Positions 1 to 9,925 of a stretch of 64,000 nt of DNA are shown here, one piece after another (the stretch's first letter is position 1; every line of letters begins with the position of its first letter). The DNA comes from Nocardioides islandensis. Lineage in GTDB: Bacteria; Actinomycetota; Actinomycetes; Propionibacteriales; Nocardioidaceae. A program made the translations under genes and the position numbers. Below the pieces are notes generated by a model. That model worked only from the letters and a program-made list of their open reading frames with translations, made no database searches and was not told the DNA's origin. The stretch covers positions 61,823 through 125,822 of the forward strand of contig NZ_JADKPN010000016.1 of NCBI RefSeq assembly GCF_015352455.1. The letters run 5' to 3'.

Positions 1-2115
<2,115 letters not shown>

Positions 2116-2120
2116 CCGCT

Positions 2121-2157
2121 GGACGAGGACGGCGCTCTCGCGCCGGTCACGGGAGCC
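2121..2157. repeat. Half copy of the interspersed cloverleaf repeat, downstream of icd
   Basis: The sequence ggacgagga, then the 6-bp hairpin cggcgc-tctc-gcgccg (2130-2145), then gtcacgggagcc. It matches the left half of the repeat seen complete at 9844-9919 and six times at 60080-60807, with a few substitutions. The right half is absent. Lying straight after the icd stop, it may work as a terminator or 3' mRNA end. Confidence 0.6.
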
Positions 2158-2186
2158 GGTGGCTGTGCGCCGCTGCCGGTTTCGCT

Positions 2187-2248
2187 GCGATCGCGCGGTT
2201 GTTGCAGGTTTCGGGGCCGTGGATCTGCCATTCGGCCGCGATCGCGCG
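2187..2248. repeat. Imperfect direct repeat with gcgatcgcgcg core
   Basis: The self-complementary-rich core gcgatcgcgcg occurs at 2187-2197 and again at 2238-2248, each with similar flanks (…ggttgttgca / …gattactggca). It lies in the 291-base gap between icd and the MFS gene, where no protein-coding frame is convincing. Function unknown. Confidence 0.4.
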
Positions 2249-2387
2249 ATTACTGGCACCCACGGATCGGCCAGCTCTCGGTCCCGCCACCGGTTCGTCC
2301 GCGTCGGCCGAGCGGGAGACTCGGCAGCGGACCGCAGACGAACCGCGTCCTGTCGACGTGCGCGGGTTCACGGAATAGTCGGGGGCT

Positions 2388-2405
2388 GCGGGAGGCTGTT
2401 CCCGC
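2388..2405 (+). promoter_or_regulatory. Hairpin covering the ribosome-binding site of the MFS gene
   Basis: gcggga (2388-2393) and tcccgc (2400-2405) form a perfect 6-bp stem that ends one base before the ATG at 2407. The only Shine-Dalgarno-like run, ggagg (2391-2395), lies in its 5' arm and loop. Sequestration of the site is inferred, not shown. Confidence 0.4.
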
Positions 2406-2406
2406 G

Positions 2407-3627
2407 ATGACCACGACGGCCCCCCTGCCCACCGACGCACCCGTACGCGCCCGGCACTTCGTCCTCGCCGTGCTCGCGCTCGCGATGGGCGGGTTCGCGA
2501 TCGGCACGACGGAGTTCGTGACGATGGGGCTGCTGCCGCAGATCGCGGAGGGCGTGGACGTCTCGATCCCGACGGCGGGGCACGTGATCTCGGCGTACGC
2601 CGTGGGCGTGGTGATCGGAGCGCCCGTGCTCGCCTTCCTGGGCGCCCGTCTCCCGCGGCGCGGCCTGCTGATCGGGCTGATGGTGGCCTACGCCGTCGGC
2701 AACGCGGCCAGCGCCGTCGCGTCGTCGTACGGGCTGCTCAGCCTGGCGCGGGTGGCGACCGGGTTCCCGCACGGCGCGTACTTCGGCGTGGCCTCGCTGG
2801 TGGCCGCCTCCCTGGCGCCGCCGGCGCGCAAGGGGCGCGCGGTCGCGATGGTGATGCTGGGCCTGTCGGTGGCCAACGTCGTCGGCGTGCCCGCCGCGAC
2901 CTGGCTCGGCCAGCACCTCGGGTGGCGGTCCGCGTTCTGGGCGGTCACCGGCCTGGCCCTGGTGACCGCGCTGCTCGTGCTGCTGTTCGTGCCGTCCTGC
3001 CCCGGCGACGGCGAGGCGACCGGCCGGCGCGAGCTCCAGGCGTTCCGCGAGCCCCAGGTGTGGCTCACGCTGCTGGCCGGTGCGGTCGGCTTCGGCGGGA
3101 TGTTCGCGGTGTACTCCTACATCGCACCGACCGTCACCGAGGTGGGTGGGCTGTCCGAGGGCACGGTCCCGCTCTTCCTCTTGGCCTTCGGACTCGGCAT
3201 GGTCGTCGGCACGTGGCTCGCCGGCGAGCTCGCCGACTGGTCGGTGTTCCGCTCCCTGCTCGGCTCGGCGTTGGGCTTGGCCGCGGTGCTGCTCGCCTTC
3301 TCGGCCGTCGCGCCGTACGGCTGGGCCCTCCTGCCGATCGGCTTCCTCATCACGGTGCTCGGCTCGGTGCTGGTGGTGAACCTCCAGCTGCGACTCATGG
3401 ACGTCGCCGGTGACGCCCAGACGATCGGCGCCGCGTCCAACCACGCCTCGCTGAACATCGCCAACGCCGCAGGCGCCTGGCTGGGCGGGCTGGTGATCGC
3501 GGCCGGCTACGGCTACCGGTCGACCGGCATCGTCGGTGCGGCGCTGGCGCTGGCCGGGTTCGCGGTCCTCGTCGTCGCCGCGGCCCTGGAGCGGCGATCG
3601 CGGTCGCACGTCGTACGCACGGACTAG
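2407..3627 (+). CDS. MFS transporter, DHA1 (AraJ/SotB-like) drug or sugar efflux family
   Basis: A 406-residue inner-membrane protein with the spacing of 12 hydrophobic helices typical of the major facilitator superfamily. The first helix carries GFAIGTTEFVTMGLLPQIA, the mark of the AraJ/SotB/Cml-like DHA1 branch of proton-driven exporters. The helix 2-3 loop has GARLPRRGLL, a variant of the MFS motif A, and helix 4-5 carries RVATGFPHGAYFG. The ATG at 2407 is taken because the protein then starts with a short hydrophilic tail before helix 1. Its ribosome site lies in a hairpin (2388-2405). It stands alone between icd and a secreted-protein gene, so context gives no substrate. Confidence 0.88.
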   Translation: MTTTAPLPTDAPVRARHFVLAVLALAMGGFAIGTTEFVTMGLLPQIAEGVDVSIPTAGHVISAYAVGVVIGAPVLAFLGARLPRRGLLIGLMVAYAVGNAASAVASSYGLLSLARVATGFPHGAYFGVASLVAASLAPPARKGRAVAMVMLGLSVANVVGVPAATWLGQHLGWRSAFWAVTGLALVTALLVLLFVPSCPGDGEATGRRELQAFREPQVWLTLLAGAVGFGGMFAVYSYIAPTVTEVGGLSEGTVPLFLLAFGLGMVVGTWLAGELADWSVFRSLLGSALGLAAVLLAFSAVAPYGWALLPIGFLITVLGSVLVVNLQLRLMDVAGDAQTIGAASNHASLNIANAAGAWLGGLVIAAGYGYRSTGIVGAALALAGFAVLVVAAALERRSRSHVVRTD

Positions 3628-3628
3628 C

Positions 3629-3649
3629 GGCCGATCCTTCGGATCGACC
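3629..3649 (+). terminator. Possible terminator after the MFS gene
   Basis: ggccgatcc-ttc-ggatcgacc forms a 9-bp stem with one wobble and a 3-base loop, starting 2 bases after the stop codon. There is no U-tract, so it is only terminator-like. Confidence 0.45.
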
Positions 3650-3863
3650 GCAGTCGGAGCTCGCACAGCCCCCTCGGGCCTAGGCGGCGTAGTCATTTGT
3701 GACTACGCCCTCGCGGCCGCCCGGGCGCATTTGTACCGAATCGGTCGAGTTTCAACCAGTTCGACCGCGTGGGGCCCGACGCCCGGGTTACGTTGTCCGC
3801 ACTGGCCGTCGTGCCCCCCCATTCCTCAGGCCGCCATCCCCCCAACCCTTCCGGGAGCTCAGC

Positions 3864-4343
3864 ATGTCGTCGTCCCAGACCGTCGCGCGTCAGCGCGTTT
3901 CGAGGCGCACCGTCACCCGTGGGGCCGCCTGGAGCGTGCCCGCCGTGGCCGTGGCCGTGGCCGCGCCGGCGTTCGCCGCTTCGAACACCAACCCGGTCGT
4001 CACGGCCGGCGCGAGCTGCAAGTGCCCGGGCTCCGGTGGCAACAACTTCAACTTCAAGGCCGTGCTGTCGGTGACCACGGCCGGCAGCGCCGACTGGAAG
4101 TTCCACTTCACGGCGTTCACGTTCGACGGAAGCGTCGCCGCACTGCCGGCCGACCAGACGCTGACCGGCGGCGACGGCAACCTGGTCCTGGTCTACAACC
4201 TGACCAACAGCGCGGCGAAGCACACGGTCTTCGTGCAGATGACCGCGACGAACCTCACGACCAACGCGACGGCGAACCTCACGTTCGGCCCGCAGGAGCT
4301 GACGTTCGCGCCGAACTGCGTCTCCCCGATCCTCTGCCCGTAG
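3864..4343 (+). CDS. Small secreted protein with a twin-arginine-type signal peptide
   Basis: A 159-residue protein of unknown function. The N-terminus has SRRTVTRGAAW followed by an alanine/valine-rich hydrophobic stretch and an APAFA-AS cleavage site near residues 34-36, which reads as a Tat signal peptide. The mature part is small, polar and rich in Thr, Asn and Ala, with a CKC pair near its start and two Cys in the last 10 residues, suggesting disulfides and a beta-sandwich-like fold. The ATG at 3864 is chosen because gggag lies 7 bases upstream and the signal peptide begins there; an in-frame extension upstream looks non-coding. It converges with the GNAT gene, 5 bases apart. I do not recognise the family. 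Confidence 0.75.
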   Translation: MSSSQTVARQRVSRRTVTRGAAWSVPAVAVAVAAPAFAASNTNPVVTAGASCKCPGSGGNNFNFKAVLSVTTAGSADWKFHFTAFTFDGSVAALPADQTLTGGDGNLVLVYNLTNSAAKHTVFVQMTATNLTTNATANLTFGPQELTFAPNCVSPILCP

Positions 4344-4348
4344 GCGCC

Positions 4349-5461
4349 TCAGCCGGCCGCCCTGCGCGCCCACTCCCCGCGCAGGACGTCATAGAGGACG
4401 GCGTCCACCCGGCCGTCGGCCGTCACCGTGCCCAGGCGCTCGACGCCGTGCTCGGTCAGCCCGTTCGCCTCGAGCACGTGGCGTGAGGCGGCGTTGTCCG
4501 CGGCGGCGTACGCCTTGACCCGCTGCAGGCCGAGCACCTCGAACGCGTGCCGCAGCACCAGCCCGACGGCTTCGGTCATCGCACCGCGGCCGCGCGCCTC
4601 GGGGTGCACCCAGTAGCCCACCTCGCCGAACGCCAGGTCGTCGGGCAGGTCGAAGATCCCGACCGAGCCGATCAGCAGGTCGGTCGACGGGTCGGCGACC
4701 GCCCAGCTCAGGCCACGTCCCGCGGCCCGCATCGACGTCCTGCCCCGGATGAAGGCGAGCGCGTCGTCGGGACCGTACGGCGACGGCAGCTCGGCGAGCC
4801 AGGTGCGGGTCCGCTCGTCCCGGCACGCCTCGACGACGCGTTCGGCGTCCCGCTCCTCGAACGGCCGCAGCCGCACGCCGCCGCCGTCGAGCACGGCGTC
4901 GTCGATCCAGCGCCCGTGCGGTTCGCGCGGGTCGTCGGCGAGGAGCGTGCCGGCCCAGGCATCGCGCAGCTGGCCGCGGTGCGGCAGCCACTGGCGCAGC
5001 GTGCCCTCGAACGAGAAGCCGAGCTTCCACGCCAGTCGTCGCGACGCCCAGTTGCCGACGTTGGCCAGCCAGATGACCGTCGCCAGGTCCTTCTCCCGGA
5101 AGCCCCAGTCGAGGAGCATCCGCAGGGCGTGCTCCATGTGGCCGGTGCCGCGCACCCACGGGTGCGAGCCGTAGGCGATCTCGGCCCTGCGGTCGCCCTC
5201 GTTGCGCAGGCAGATGTGGCCGGCGTACCGCCCCTCGGCCTCGACCACGAACCCCCACTCGGTGTCGCTCTCCCACGCGCCTGGGACGAAGCCGAGGATG
5301 AAGTCGCGGGCGTCGGCGTGGGAGTACGGGATCGGGACGGTCGTCCACTGCTGCGACAGCGGGTCCTGGCACTGCTCCCAGGAGCCCTGCACGTCGCTCT
5401 CCTGCGGGTGGCGCAGGGTGACGGGGCCGTCGGTCAGGGTCGGCGCGATCACGGGCGGCAT
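4349..5461 (-). CDS. Protein with two tandem GNAT acetyltransferase domains
   Basis: A cytoplasmic protein of 370 residues made of two RimJ/RimL-like GNAT domains that would transfer acetyl from acetyl-CoA to an amine; the substrate is unknown. Domain 1 (about residues 10-180) contains the SHPWVRGTGHMEHALRMLL acetyl-CoA loop. Domain 2 (about 195-360) has the clearer loop VHPEARGRGAMTEAVGLVL and the NAASRHVLEANGL C-terminal motif. ATG 5461 is preferred because gagaggg lies about 8 bases upstream; GTG 5470 would add three residues. It lies downstream of the ECF sigma/membrane-protein pair in the same direction, 19 bases after its stop, so it may be co-transcribed. Confidence 0.85.
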   Translation of the reverse strand: MPPVIAPTLTDGPVTLRHPQESDVQGSWEQCQDPLSQQWTTVPIPYSHADARDFILGFVPGAWESDTEWGFVVEAEGRYAGHICLRNEGDRRAEIAYGSHPWVRGTGHMEHALRMLLDWGFREKDLATVIWLANVGNWASRRLAWKLGFSFEGTLRQWLPHRGQLRDAWAGTLLADDPREPHGRWIDDAVLDGGGVRLRPFEERDAERVVEACRDERTRTWLAELPSPYGPDDALAFIRGRTSMRAAGRGLSWAVADPSTDLLIGSVGIFDLPDDLAFGEVGYWVHPEARGRGAMTEAVGLVLRHAFEVLGLQRVKAYAAADNAASRHVLEANGLTEHGVERLGTVTADGRVDAVLYDVLRGEWARRAAG

Positions 5462-5480
5462 GCGGGCCACCCTCTCAGGC

Positions 5481-6596
5481 TCACTCCCCGATGCCGGGCA
5501 GCACGGTCTCGGTCCAGGTGCGACCGTCGTCCTCGGAGTAGAAGAGGGGACCCTTCATGAACCCGTACGCCGAGACGTACAGGCGGTTGCCGGCCACGAA
5601 CGCCTCGCCCACCTTGCGCTGCGGCGTCGTGACCTGACCGTCGGGACGCACCAGCAGCCACCGGCCGCTGCTCGCGTCGGTGACGACGGTGCTCCCCCCG
5701 GGCGTCACGACCACGGACGAGACGCCCGGGAGCAGGTCGGCCTGCGGGTAGTGCCAGATGTCGCCCGACCGGGTCATCAGGCCCGTCATGGGGATGCCGC
5801 CGTCGGGACGGTCGCCGAGGCCGACGATGGCGAGGTCGTCGCCCCGTCCCGCCATCACGCAGGTCTTGCCGGGCACGCCTTCGCGCAGGATGTCGGACGG
5901 GGAGAAGAAGATCTGGAAGCGGCCGTTCCACCGGCACGTGTCCAGCACGCCGTCCGGCGTGACGTACCCGTCGGCGACGCCGCCGTCGAGGTCCGGCACG
6001 GCTGCGAGGCTGCGGTCCACCGGGGAGTAGAGCCAGCTGGAGTACTGCCCGCGCACGAGCACGTCCCCGGCTCGCGCGTCCCGACGGCCTGTCGGCTCGG
6101 GCAGTGCGCTCCAGTGGCCGTCGGTCGTGATCAGCCAGGCGCGCGACGAGTACGTGCCCACCCACCCCCCGGGCACCGGGGTCAGGGAGAGCGGCTCGTC
6201 CAGCCACCGGCCGTGCACCGTGCCGTCCGGCCCGCGGACCACGAGGGCGAAGGTCGGCGCCCCCGGCTCGAGGGCGCGCCAGACGACCGCGACGGAGCCG
6301 TCGTCGGTGCCGGAGATCACGAACGGGTGCGAGTCGGTGCCGTCGACCACCTGACGCCAGGAGCCGTCGATCGAGCCCGGACTGGTGACCGGCGGGGCGG
6401 GGGCCGGCGCGGGCGCGGGTGACAGGTCCTGCCACAACGCCAGACCGCCGACGACGAAGGCGGTGGCGGCCAGGGTGCCCGCCGTGGCGCGGCGGCGACG
6501 GGCGCGGACGCGTCCGGTCACCGCGTCGTACGGCGGCGTGACGGTGCGTGCGCTGACCTCACCGGCGAGGTCGGGGAGCTCATCTACGTTCGACAA
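5481..6596 (-). CDS. Single-pass membrane protein paired with an ECF sigma factor
   Basis: A 371-residue protein with a short cytoplasmic N-terminus (about 35 residues, ending in the basic run RVRARRRR), one membrane helix (about 37-57), a Pro/Ala linker and a large extracytoplasmic part. The outside part has repeated short strands and W/G-rich turns like a beta-propeller of the YCF48/sialidase sort (for example YSEDDGRTW near the end). The TTG start at 6596 is supported by aggagg 6 bases upstream and makes a 17-base overlap with the sigma gene. Position suggests a regulator or sensor for that sigma factor, but no known anti-sigma domain is visible in the short cytoplasmic tail. Confidence 0.7.
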   Translation of the reverse strand: MSNVDELPDLAGEVSARTVTPPYDAVTGRVRARRRRATAGTLAATAFVVGGLALWQDLSPAPAPAPAPPVTSPGSIDGSWRQVVDGTDSHPFVISGTDDGSVAVVWRALEPGAPTFALVVRGPDGTVHGRWLDEPLSLTPVPGGWVGTYSSRAWLITTDGHWSALPEPTGRRDARAGDVLVRGQYSSWLYSPVDRSLAAVPDLDGGVADGYVTPDGVLDTCRWNGRFQIFFSPSDILREGVPGKTCVMAGRGDDLAIVGLGDRPDGGIPMTGLMTRSGDIWHYPQADLLPGVSSVVVTPGGSTVVTDASSGRWLLVRPDGQVTTPQRKVGEAFVAGNRLYVSAYGFMKGPLFYSEDDGRTWTETVLPGIGE

Positions 6597-7083
6597 CGTC
6601 GTCCTCCTGGGTGGTCTCGGACAAGAGAGTGGCGAGGGCGGCGCGGCCGCGGGCGAGCCTGGCCTTCACGGTCCCCTCGGGCACGCCGAGCGTCAGCGCG
6701 ACCTCGGCGACGGGCAGGCCGGCCAGGTGGTGCAGGGCGATCGCCTCCCGCTGTGCCGTCGGCAGGGCACGGAGGGCGGCCATCAGGGAGATCCGATCCT
6801 CGGGCAGGTCGGCGTACGCCTCGGACTCCACCAGCTGGGGGAGCAGGTGCGAGCGGCGCAGCAGCCTGCGCCAGCGACTGCGGGCGAGGTTGACGGCGAC
6901 CGTGCGCAGCCAGGCCTCCGGGTTGTCGAGCTCCTCGAACTCCCGCGGACGGGCCGCGGCGCGCGCGAAGGCCTCCATCACGACGTCCTCGGCCTCGGCC
7001 GGGTCCCCGGTGACGCCGGTGAGCTGGCCGACCAGGCGCGGGTACGCCGCGGCGTACACCTCACGTAGCCGCCGGTCGTCCAC
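6580..7083 (-). CDS. ECF-family RNA polymerase sigma factor
   Basis: A 167-residue group 4 (ECF) sigma factor that would direct RNA polymerase to a small regulon. Region 2 spans about residues 8-75 (AYPRLVGQLTGVTGDPAEAEDVVMEAF, shown in part as GDPAEAEDVVMEAF). Region 4 spans about 105-155, with the helix-turn-helix LPVAEVALTLGVPEGTVKAR. The GTG start at 7083 has ggagg about 5 bases upstream. The downstream membrane-protein gene overlaps it by 17 bases. It is transcribed away from trpS, and the gap of 87 bases holds both promoters. Confidence 0.9.
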   Translation of the reverse strand: MDDRRLREVYAAAYPRLVGQLTGVTGDPAEAEDVVMEAFARAAARPREFEELDNPEAWLRTVAVNLARSRWRRLLRRSHLLPQLVESEAYADLPEDRISLMAALRALPTAQREAIALHHLAGLPVAEVALTLGVPEGTVKARLARGRAALATLLSETTQEDDVVERR

Positions 7084-7170
7084 GTGCCCTCCTCGTCAGA
7101 TGGTCCCAACTATGCGACCTCCGGACGGCGCGCGGGGTTGCATCGGACCCCTGACAGAATGCAGCCCGTC

Positions 7171-8259
7171 ATGAGCGCGATCACCGAGCCCGAGCTGGCG
7201 GTCCCGACCGCACCCACCGACGCCGCCCGCCCGCGGGTGCTGTCAGGCATCCAGCCGACGGCGGACTCCTTCCACTTCGGCAACTACCTCGGGGCGCTGC
7301 GCCAGTGGGTCGACCTCCAGCGTGACCACCAGCCGTTCTTCTTCATCGCCGACCTGCACGCGATCACCGTCGAGCAGGACCCGAAGGTGCTCCGCGAGCG
7401 CACCCTGCGCGCCGCCGCGCAGCTCCTGGCGATGGGCATCGACCCCGAGCGCTCGGCGATCTTCGTGCAGAGCCAGATCCCGGCGCACGCCCAGCTGTCG
7501 TGGGTGCTCCAGTGCCTCACGGGCTTCGGCGAGGCTCGCCGGATGACGCAGTTCAAGGACAAGTCGGCCAAGGGTGGCGAGGGCGCGGCCAGCGTCGGCC
7601 TCTTCACCTACCCGATCCTCCAGGCCGCCGACATCCTGCTGTACCGCCCCCACTACGTGCCCGTGGGCGAGGACCAGCGCCAGCACCTCGAGCTGACCCG
7701 CGACCTCGCGCAGCGGTTCAACCACCGCTACAAGAAGACGTTCCGGCTGCCGGAGCCCTACATCCTCAAGTCGACGGCGAAGATCACCGACCTCCAGGAC
7801 CCGACCGCCAAGATGTCCAAGTCCGCGTCCTCGCCGGGCGGCATCATCGAGCTGCTCGACGACCCCAAGGTCAGCGCCAAGAAGATCCGCTCGGCCGTGA
7901 CCGACTCGGGCTCGGACATCCGCTTCGACGTCGAGGAGAAGCCGGGCATCAGCAACCTGCTGACGATCTACTCCTCCCTGACGGCACGCAGCATCGCCGA
8001 CCTCGAGGAGGAGTACGCCGGCAAGGGGTACGGCGACCTGAAGAAGGACCTCGCGGACGTGGTCGTGGACTTCGTGACGCCCTTCCGCGACCGCACTCTG
8101 GAGCTCCTCGAGGACCAGCAGCAGCTCAGTGACGTGATCGAGCAGGGCCGGCAGACGGCGAGCGAGGTCGCCCAGGCCACGCTGGCCGACGTCTGGCAGC
8201 GCGTGGGGTTCGTGGCCGCGAACCGACTGCCGGGCCACCCCGGACCTGGGGGTCGCTAG
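7171..8259 (+). CDS. trpS: Tryptophanyl-tRNA synthetase
   Basis: Charges tRNA-Trp with tryptophan using ATP. The 362-residue class I synthetase has the HIGH-equivalent HFGN at residues 35-38 and KMSKS at 214-218, with the GEDQRQHLELTRDLA helix typical of TrpRS between them. ATG 7171 is chosen because the conserved core begins about 20 residues later; the -10-like cagaat at 7155-7160 would place transcription only a few bases upstream, so the mRNA may be nearly leaderless. In-frame starts farther upstream read as non-coding. It is followed by a 2H phosphoesterase and a yihY gene, an order common in actinobacteria. Confidence 0.97.
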   Translation: MSAITEPELAVPTAPTDAARPRVLSGIQPTADSFHFGNYLGALRQWVDLQRDHQPFFFIADLHAITVEQDPKVLRERTLRAAAQLLAMGIDPERSAIFVQSQIPAHAQLSWVLQCLTGFGEARRMTQFKDKSAKGGEGAASVGLFTYPILQAADILLYRPHYVPVGEDQRQHLELTRDLAQRFNHRYKKTFRLPEPYILKSTAKITDLQDPTAKMSKSASSPGGIIELLDDPKVSAKKIRSAVTDSGSDIRFDVEEKPGISNLLTIYSSLTARSIADLEEEYAGKGYGDLKKDLADVVVDFVTPFRDRTLELLEDQQQLSDVIEQGRQTASEVAQATLADVWQRVGFVAANRLPGHPGPGGR

Positions 8260-8262
8260 GGT
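8257..8262 (+). promoter_or_regulatory. Leaderless -10 box formed by the trpS stop codon
   Basis: TAGGGT begins with the TAG stop of trpS and stands 7 bases before the GTG at 8270, the spacing of leaderless actinobacterial genes. No clear -35 was seen. Confidence 0.45.
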
Positions 8263-8269
8263 CGGTGGG

Positions 8270-8788
8270 GTGCCTGTCATCGGAGTCGCCCTCTCCATCC
8301 CGGAGCCCTGGGCCACCGAGCTCCAGGACTACCGCTCGAGCCTCGACCCGTCCGCGGCACTGATCCCCACGCACATCACGCTGGTGCCTCCGACGGTGCT
8401 GGACGAGAGCCAGGTCGGCGGGGTGGAGGACCATCTCGCCCAGGTCGCCGACGACCTGGCCACCTTCGACGTGCACCTGCGCGGCACGGGGTCCTTCCGG
8501 CCGGTCTCACCGGTCGTGTTCGTCAGCCTGGTCGAGGGGATCTCGCAGACCGAGCAGCTGGCCGCCGCCGTGCGCACCGGGCCCCTCGACATCGACGTCG
8601 AGTTCCCCTTCCACCCGCACGTGACCATCGCCCACCACCTCGAGGAGGACGTCATGGATCGCGCCTTCGACGACCTGGCGGCCTTCGACTGCGCCTTCGA
8701 GGTCGGCGCCTTCCACCTCTACGTGCACGACGAGACCCAGGGCTGGCGGCCGACCCGCGAGTTCCCGCTCAAGCGGGCGAGCGGCTGA
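8270..8788 (+). CDS. 2H phosphoesterase (2'-5' RNA ligase family)
   Basis: A 172-residue protein of the 2H superfamily, named for two H-x-T motifs that form the active site. These are HIT at residues 35-37 (in IPTHITLVPP) and HVT at 117-119 (in FHPHVTIAHH). Family members cleave or ligate 2',5' or cyclic 2',3' phosphodiester bonds; the substrate here is unknown. The GTG at 8270 follows a leaderless-type -10 box that overlaps the trpS stop codon, so it can be transcribed both with trpS and on its own. The yihY gene follows 4 bases downstream. Confidence 0.85.
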   Translation: MPVIGVALSIPEPWATELQDYRSSLDPSAALIPTHITLVPPTVLDESQVGGVEDHLAQVADDLATFDVHLRGTGSFRPVSPVVFVSLVEGISQTEQLAAAVRTGPLDIDVEFPFHPHVTIAHHLEEDVMDRAFDDLAAFDCAFEVGAFHLYVHDETQGWRPTREFPLKRASG

Positions 8789-8792
8789 CGCG

Positions 8793-9863
8793 ATGACCTC
8801 GCTGAAGGATCGGGCCGCAGCGACACTCGACCGGGCACGGGCCCGCTCGCGCCTGCTGGACCACGGCGTCCGCACGCAGCAGCACTACTCGCGCGTGAAG
8901 GGCAACATCCAGGCCGGCGCCGCGACGTACTTCGCCTTCCTCTCGTCCTTCCCGATCCTCGCGCTGGCGTTCTTCGTGATCGGGTACGTCGCGCGCGTCT
9001 GGCCGCAGGCGCAGGACGAGCTGGTCAAGGCCCTCGACACCGTGCTCCCCGGGCTGGTCGGTCCCGACGAGGACCAGATCTCGCTGCAGTCCGTCCAGGA
9101 CGCGGCCGGCACCGTCGGGCTGATCGGCCTGGTCGCCCTGCTGTACTCCGGCCTCGGCTGGCTCTCGGCGATGCGGGACGCGCTGATCGACATGTTCCAG
9201 GAGCCCCCGTCGATCCAGCCGTCGTTCGTGGCCGGCAAGCTCCGCGACCTCGTCACGCTCGGAGTGATCGGCCTGGTCCTGGTCGTGTCCGTGGCGATCT
9301 CCGGTGCCATCACCGGGTTCTCGGGCGACCTGCTCGACCTCGTGGGGCTGGACACCGACCTCACCTGGCTGCTCACGCTGCTGGGCGTGGTCGTCGGCGG
9401 CCTCGCCGACATGGTGCTCTTCTTCGCGCTGTTCCGGCTGCTGGCCAAGCCGAAGCTGCCCAGGCGCGCCCTCTGGAACGGCGCCCTCCTCGGCGCGATC
9501 GGCGCGGAGGCGCTCAAGTGGGCGTCGTCGTACCTCATCGGCGCCACCAAGGACCAGCCCGCCTTCCAGGCGTTCGGCATCGCGCTGATCCTGCTCGTCT
9601 GGATCAACTACTTCTCCCGCCTGGCGATGTACGCCGCCGCGTGGGCCTTCACCTCACCCCGCACCGTCCCGCTGCCGCAGGTCATCCAGCGCACCTCGCG
9701 CCCGGACCTGGCCGAGGCCCGCGGCGTCGAGCTGGTCCTGCCGGAACGGGCCGCCCGCCGTACGCCGCCCGACGTGCCGGCGTCCGCCTGGTTCGGCTCG
9801 GGCGCAGCTCTGATGCTGGCGGTCGTGGCGTTCGCCTCCCGTTGGTCGAGGAAGGCGCGCTAG
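8793..9863 (+). CDS. YihY/BrkB-family inner membrane protein
   Basis: A 356-residue polytopic protein of the YihY/virulence factor BrkB family, whose function is not settled. After a hydrophilic N-terminus it has the family opening AGAATYFAFLSSFPILALAF (about residues 41-60) and roughly six membrane helices up to about residue 285, with WINYFSRLAMYAAAW near the last one. A polar tail is followed by a final hydrophobic patch near the C-terminus. The last six codons (WSRKAR and the TAG stop) are supplied by the interspersed repeat at 9844-9919, so the repeat has set the C-terminus of this protein. It follows the 2H phosphoesterase by 4 bases and converges with sdhB. Confidence 0.9.
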   Translation: MTSLKDRAAATLDRARARSRLLDHGVRTQQHYSRVKGNIQAGAATYFAFLSSFPILALAFFVIGYVARVWPQAQDELVKALDTVLPGLVGPDEDQISLQSVQDAAGTVGLIGLVALLYSGLGWLSAMRDALIDMFQEPPSIQPSFVAGKLRDLVTLGVIGLVLVVSVAISGAITGFSGDLLDLVGLDTDLTWLLTLLGVVVGGLADMVLFFALFRLLAKPKLPRRALWNGALLGAIGAEALKWASSYLIGATKDQPAFQAFGIALILLVWINYFSRLAMYAAAWAFTSPRTVPLPQVIQRTSRPDLAEARGVELVLPERAARRTPPDVPASAWFGSGAALMLAVVAFASRWSRKAR

Positions 9864-9919
9864 CGCCTGTCACGAGACCGCCCGCGGGTCTCGCGACGGG
9901 ACTTCGTCCCTCCTCGACC
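9844..9919. repeat. Complete interspersed repeat with gap-free cloverleaf folding potential
   Basis: A 76-bp element. ggtcgagga (9844-9852) pairs perfectly with tcctcgacc (9911-9919). Inside are three arms with no unpaired bases between them: aggcgc-gcta-gcgcct (9853-9868), gtcacgagacc-loop-ggtctcgcgac (9869-9897, one mismatch) and gggac-ttc-gtccc (9898-9910). It sits between the convergent genes yihY and sdhB, overlaps the yihY stop and ends 6 bases before the sdhB stop. It could end transcription from both sides. Related copies: 2121-2157, 41040-41094, 60080-60807. Confidence 0.85.
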
Positions 9920-9925
9920 AGCGGG

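Noticed and set aside
9844..9919. tRNA gene, because of the cloverleaf shape and 76-base length
   Set aside because: The arm sizes are wrong, there is no TTCGA T-loop, no acceptor/D-loop consensus and no plausible 7-base anticodon loop. Copies are also tandem and degenerate.
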